NCBI GenBank assembly: GCA_900708905.1
Contig: CAADRB010000025.1
Location: 507,091-571,090, forward strand
Length of the DNA stretch: 64,000 bases
Origin: Hymenolepis diminuta
Taxonomy: Eukaryota; Platyhelminthes; Cestoda; Cyclophyllidea; Hymenolepididae
Direction: 5' to 3'
A program made the position numbers and the translations under genes. The notes beneath the pieces were generated by a model, which saw only the letters and a list, made by a program, of their open reading frames with translations, was not told the origin of the DNA and searched no databases. Below are positions 59,521 to 64,000 of this stretch, piece after piece; the first letter of the stretch is position 1; each line of letters starts with the position of its first letter.

Positions 59521-61289
59521 ACCAATAGTTCAACGGGTCAGAACCTAAATAACAATATAGCGTTAACTCAAAAAAAGCAGAGCTATAGTACGTTAATGCT
59601 GGTAAATGATAATTCTAGAAAATATGTTAACCTAGGCATTAATTATATACTATTTGAGCTCCAGATCACACTGATTCCGATATCACCATCCTTCCTGTCA
59701 GTATCTAATGCTTATGGTGATGCTATGCAACTCTACAGATCGATGCGATGGGAGGCTATACTCCAGGAGAAGACGATCTCCAAGGAGTGCTACATTACAT
59801 AATCACAGATCGAAATATCAGCCTCACGGGCCCGGACTGGTTAAATGAGCTCAATTTTATCAAGTTCTCAGACGAAAACGAAGCCTACCAGACTCCTACC
59901 CTCGAACAAACGAATGCGGAGAATCTCGTGAGAGGATGCAATTAGTATCTACAGGTTGCTGAAATCCCTCATCCTAGTATTCTTACTCAGTCGTCGAAAC
60001 CAGACTTCCCAATATTCAGCTCTAACATATCATCTCTAGACCCACTAAAGGTGAGACGTACCTTACGGTGACAGATTCACTTTCGGCTGGGTCCGATTTT
60101 ATTATACTCTCGTTGACAACAGGCAGATTGGACACCTCAATCCTCAGCAAACTTGTGGTAAATCATAAACCCTCGTTACGAACCGAAGTGCACGGTTTGA
60201 CTCTACATTTTGTCATATTTTGCTCCGATTGATCAATTAATCATCTAAGGACATCCGCTCTCACCGTAGCAGAATTTAGAGAACAAGATTTGAGGACACC
60301 GTGTGAAGAGATGTGCCTATAAAAACAACTGAAGGATGACCATCTATGCTTTTCCAAGATTTCTTTTCATTCGCATGCTCTATGAAAATACTTCGATTTT
60401 TCGTCCGCGAAGCCGAAGTGACATTCTTATGACACAAAAACTCCGATCTGTTATGTCTAAAAACGTCTATCGATTCCCCCCTTCCTATAACCCGTTTCAT
60501 TAGAAGCACAAATGTCTCAGAAACTGCTTTTGTATTCCTACACGAACACAGTCTCTCGCTTGTCATACACCTGCTTCTACACTGCCCTCTCATCGTTTTT
60601 GTTCTTTATCTCTCTCTTGCCCGCTTGAATCCTCATTATGGCTTGATCAGTGCGTTTTGGCCTAATCACCTCTTGGTCTTCTGCCCTAGAACTGTTGCTG
60701 CTGATGTTAGTGATTAGCTGCCAACCATTAGTTGTTACTCTAACCCCAGCACAACTTTGTGTGCCAACAAAGTACGACCTGTAGCTCTCATACAGTATGG
60801 ATGATCTTGTGTATGCCCGCAAATCACCACTGGACAGCTGTGATAATCACCAAGCGGTAATTATCCACTCCGTAGAAAGCGGAGAGGACACTTGGCCCTC
60901 TCACACTCAAACGGCCCGTGATCCCCCAATGTAGCGCAATGATGCGAAGGAAACGATCAAGATATTATCCCCATGTACTACCAGGACATGGGAGTACATT
61001 TCTCTCCTCTCCTGGTCGATCTCGTTACAAAGACAGACGGGTGGTCAAATCAACCAATGGGCGTGCTCCAAATAAGAAAATAGTTTATTCTCCAAAAGTA
61101 TTTCTCATATGTTTTCCTATTTGGCAGACCTTAACATGTGCAAAATAAATCCCGGATATTACAGAGTGCGTAGGGCATCTGGGGACACCCAACGCACTTT
61201 TAGAAAAACAGAAAATAAAACTTTAAACGGTTGAAGCTTCCAATTTCTTATAACAAAACAAATAAACATGATATTAACATAGGTTTTAT

Positions 61290-62170
61290 TCGATACATCC
61301 TCCTTCGGCTTCCATCATCGACACACTTCGAGTCTGAAAGCGACTGACTTCAAGTGGTCTTTATCGATGTCCCTTATTCCTCTGGCTATTGCTTCCATCA
61401 GAGTGGAGGATTTGGTGTTATGGGGATGCTTATTAACTTCTTTTTCATCCGCGTTCAGCTCCACACGTAATAATTCAAAGGATTAAGGTCCAGTGAGAGG
61501 AGGCCATAAGTTTGGTGTGACAATGATGAAAATTCTCATCCATCCAGTCCCGGGTTCTGAGAGCTTTATGGGATGGTGCCGAATCTTTTTGGAAGGCATA
61601 GGGTCTTTCTCCATTGGCTACGCTGTCTATCCAAGGAGGCTTAAGGACAATGGTTTAAAGAGTCTCCGTATAGGTATCTGCATCTGCATTAACTCTAAGG
61701 TTCCGTGAAAAAATTGAGAAATCATTATGTGCCCTTCACTGCTAACAATATTGAAAATCACCACTATTGCCGAAAATTTCGTCTGCATGCATAACGGTTG
61801 GAACTCCAGTGAGGTCCGCCCCCACACAGCCACTCACCATTTCTTGGATTAACTTTTTCATTCTGGTGGAAGTTTTTTCCTCCGCGAAAAACCAAAGACA
61901 CTCCTGTTCTTCTGGGTGAATCAATTTCTTTATGAGTCCTTTTGCACGAATTGAACTCTTGAATTGTTTTTGTCGGCATAAACTGACTTCGCCTAAGAAT
62001 GTATGAGATTCGTATTGAAGGTCTTGATGAATAACATTCCTTATTGTTTCTTCAGACAATTAGAGATCTTTGGCAAGATATCGCACGTTGATTTTCCAGG
62101 ATTTTCGTCCATCATGCCATGAAGTGCACTCTTCGCACAAACTCAGGTGTTTTGAATGAGCGAGTGAGTC
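61290..62170 (-). pseudogene. mariner/Tc1-like transposase relic
   Basis: Minus-strand fragments in several frames follow the order of a mariner/Tc1 superfamily transposase. A helix-turn-helix-like EETIRNVIH lies near 62045. FAEEKTSTRMKK (about 61865) stands where families have FSDEKTFT, GVPTVMHADEIFGN follows at about 61800, then SSEGHIMISQFFHG. KDSAPSHKA (about 61585) carries the second acidic residue, and LDLNPLNYYVW (about 61480) the third. DIDKDHLKSVAFR (about 61350) is near the C-terminus. Stops and frameshifts separate the pieces, and the first catalytic Asp appears as Glu, so it cannot encode an active enzyme. Terminal inverted repeats were not located. Confidence 0.85.
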
Positions 62171-62259
62171 AGAGGGTTGGTAATACTGTTTTCTCTTGCT
62201 CGCGGTGGCCAATTCATCTCCATTGTTTTCATTCACTTCCTTTCTAACTTTCTGACTGA

Positions 62260-62380
62260 CTAAGTCTAGCTATTATAGAGGGTAGCAGTATTCAAGTCTC
62301 TCACCGGGGAGACTCTTTGATTTCACTCGGTACTCAAAATGAGCGTTGTAAAACGCTTTCCAAGATGGATTTGGGAGTTA
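62260..62380 (+). repeat. tRNA-derived SINE-like element, copy 11 (3' fragment)
   Basis: Lacks the tRNA-like head. It has CTGACTAAGTCTAGCTATTA, GAGGGTAGCAGTATTCAAGT, CTCTCACCGGGGAGACTC, the CTCAAAATGAGCG block also seen in copy 1, and an AGATGGATTTGGGAGTTATT tail. Confidence 0.65.
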
Positions 62381-62725
62381 TTATTATTGTGCAATTTTGA
62401 AATTAGAAGGATATTTCAAGATAAAATAACACTTCCGTGGGTATAAAATCAAATGGATCTACTTTTCGGTGAGCGTTACTCAAATTTTAGTGAAAATAAA
62501 TTCTCTCAAATAATTCAACTTTCATATATTTTCCTCTTAAAAGAGCGCTATTCTTCCAGTATTTCACTTCGGGTGGAATTTCATTGGAATCAAATCTAAT
62601 AGTCATACAAATGAAAGTCACCTTGACCCTGACCTTGTTATTCATCAGAGCATTACACATAGTTATCACCGTATATAAATCATTCATTTCGTCATATTCA
62701 TCAATTGGATCAAGTCCTTCAAGCT

Positions 62726-63493
62726 ATGGTTGAGAACCAATTGGAGGATAATCGGCCAGCTCATACTAATGTATTTACAGGTAGGCAAAATTTATATACT
62801 GATTGTATTCCACAGGGCTTGAACTATTGAGGAACCATGCATTTCCCATTGGACCCATTGCGCTCGACTGTGAAATGGTAGGAGTTAATTCAAACAAAAG
62901 ATCTGCACTGGGAAGAGTCAGTATTGTTGATTACTCTGGCAGAATTCTTTATGATGTCATTAGTCGTCCAGATGAAACAATCACCGATTTTAGAACGCCT
63001 TATAGTGGAATTCGATCAAAAGATATGGCAAACGCGCTGCCCTTTTATAAAGTTCGATTTGATGTTAAACAAATAATTGAGGTAAATTCAATTGCATTAT
63101 TTTATGACCTCCCTACCTTAGAATAGGCTCGTTATTGGCCATGGGATCAAAAACGATTTCCAAGTTCTCCAAATTACACATCCTCCCGAATTAGTGCGAG
63201 ATACAAGCACATCTCCCCTTGTTTTAAAATTGGCGAATCGAAGCGGAAAGGGACCTGTCGCCCTTAGGTACTTAGCCCAAGAACTTCTTGGCCGTGAAAT
63301 TCAAACAAGTGAACACGATTCAGTCGTCGACGCTCAGGCGACTATTGACATTTATCGATTAGTCGAAGACGAATGGGAGGGTCTAACTGAACTGAAAAAT
63401 GTTCCAGTTACAGAGGAGCCCACTTTTAAAACCCAGTCTTCAGAAACTGAATCAAAAAGTGGATGTTTCAAAAATTGTTGCTCGTTTTGTTAA
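62726..63493 (+). CDS. ISG20/REXO4-family DEDDh 3'-5' exonuclease
   Basis: These enzymes degrade or trim RNA (and single-stranded DNA) from the 3' end using two metal ions. Exons: 62726-62780, 62816-63081, 63122-63493. Coding length is 693 nt, 230 residues. Exo I is ALDCEMVGV (Asp36, Glu38), Exo II GHGIKNDF (Asp119), Exo III HDSVVDAQAT (His172, Asp177): a complete DEDDh set. The family stretches GRVSIVDYSG, YSGIR and RDTSTSPL are present. Introns are 35 and 40 bp. The protein ends in a cysteine-rich tail, GCFKNCCSFC, unusual for the family and resembling a lipidation signal. An AG lies two bases before the ATG, and an in-frame stop at 62660-62662 bounds any longer reading. Whether the orthologue is REXO4, ISG20 or an ISG20-like paralogue is not settled; the short length without a nucleolar basic N-terminus leans to ISG20-like. 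Confidence 0.92.
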
Positions 63494-64000
63494 ATTATGG
63501 AGATTTTCCTTGAAATATATTTACGTAGATAACTTCTGGTTAAGACAATTGATTTTGCCGTTTGTTCGTTAATTTGGGGCGAAATGTACAACATCCGCGT
63601 TATTCCTTGTCTGTAAACCACCTGAAAAACCGATTGCTAAAATTTCCATATCTGAAATCTAATTATTTGGAAGAACCGTTTCCAAAACTTGCATTAACGT
63701 GTCAATTTTGAACTGCACAACTAAAAACTCCAACGTATCTTACGCATGTAGCATCATCCATTAAAATGATCAAATTTGACAAATCGACTGTCCTCTTTAC
63801 CTCAATGCTTGAAGTCACTCGGGTTTAATATTTTGCAAATGACTACTGCCTACGTTTCCTAACCTGAATCCAATCTGATGTCAGCGTTATTCACTCATAC
63901 CTGGACAAATATAAACTGAATATATCAGAATACTTTTCCCCTCCCTTATTCTCGGCTAGACTTTCCGTCTTATTCTCTCTAATACAACCTCTTTTATTCG
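63494..64000. other. sequence downstream of the exonuclease gene
   Basis: About 500 bases of AT-rich DNA, presumably 3'UTR and intergenic. I see no repeat, RNA gene or coding exon here. Confidence 0.6.

Larger units (their letters stand above)
57248..62725. other. repeat-rich intergenic region between MRPL11 and the exonuclease gene
   Basis: 5.5 kb. AATAAA at 57920-57925 could serve MRPL11 but is 670 bases past its stop. Contents: an LTR-like copy (58489-58822), unrecognised open-frame fragments (58.9-60.8 kb, possibly decayed retroelement), a mariner/Tc1-like relic (about 61290-62170) and a SINE-like 3' fragment (62260-62380). Confidence 0.65.

Overview
This is nuclear DNA of a flatworm, most likely a tapeworm. 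The evidence is AT-rich sequence, metazoan genes split by GT-AG introns, and two sharp classes of very short introns (31-40 bp and 71-78 bp) beside introns of several kilobases full of dispersed repeats. I recall a similar bimodal intron-size distribution reported for tapeworms. The phylum is inferred from gene content and architecture. No species-diagnostic marker was read, and long repeat-laden introns would fit a large-genome lineage.

Six protein-coding genes can be reconstructed exon by exon. The five complete ones each close into an integral number of codons. (1) 1-9180, minus: non-erythroid alpha-spectrin, five complete exons plus part of a sixth; the C-terminal EF-hand end lies off the left edge. 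(2) 13028-38889, plus: an ANKRD13-family ankyrin/ubiquitin-interacting protein, 11 exons, 631 codons, with introns up to 7.7 kb. (3) 39997-44650, minus: ACTR10/Arp11 of dynactin, 6 exons, 411 codons, convergent with ANKRD13. (4) 46134-54577, minus: BAP1/Calypso nuclear deubiquitinase, 3 exons, 746 codons. (5) 55467-57247, plus: mitochondrial ribosomal protein L11, 4 exons, 208 codons, divergent from BAP1. (6) 62726-63493, plus: an ISG20/REXO4-type DEDDh 3'-5' exonuclease, 3 exons, 230 codons. These are unrelated housekeeping, cytoskeletal, trafficking, chromatin and RNA genes, not one pathway. BAP1 and ACTR10 lie in tandem on the same strand, about 1.5 kb apart.

The rest is intron and intergenic DNA with several repeat families. 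A tRNA-derived SINE-like family has about eleven degenerate copies on both strands. A family of about 330 bp with LTR-like ends has four copies; one is bounded by a 5-bp direct repeat, and two face each other as an inverted pair at 9.8-10.7 kb. An unnamed unit of about 120 bp occurs four times in one spectrin intron. A frameshifted mariner/Tc1-like transposase lies at 61.3-62.2 kb, and several further diverged repeat pairs are present.

The observations most worth following are: AG splice acceptors 1-3 nt before the start codon in four of the six genes, suggesting spliced-leader trans-splicing or 5'UTR introns ending at the ATG; a SUMO-interaction-like motif and long insertions in the BAP1 homologue; and a cysteine-rich, CaaX-like end on the exonuclease. 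I found no CRISPR array, rRNA or intact tRNA gene, and no clearly undescribed multi-gene system.
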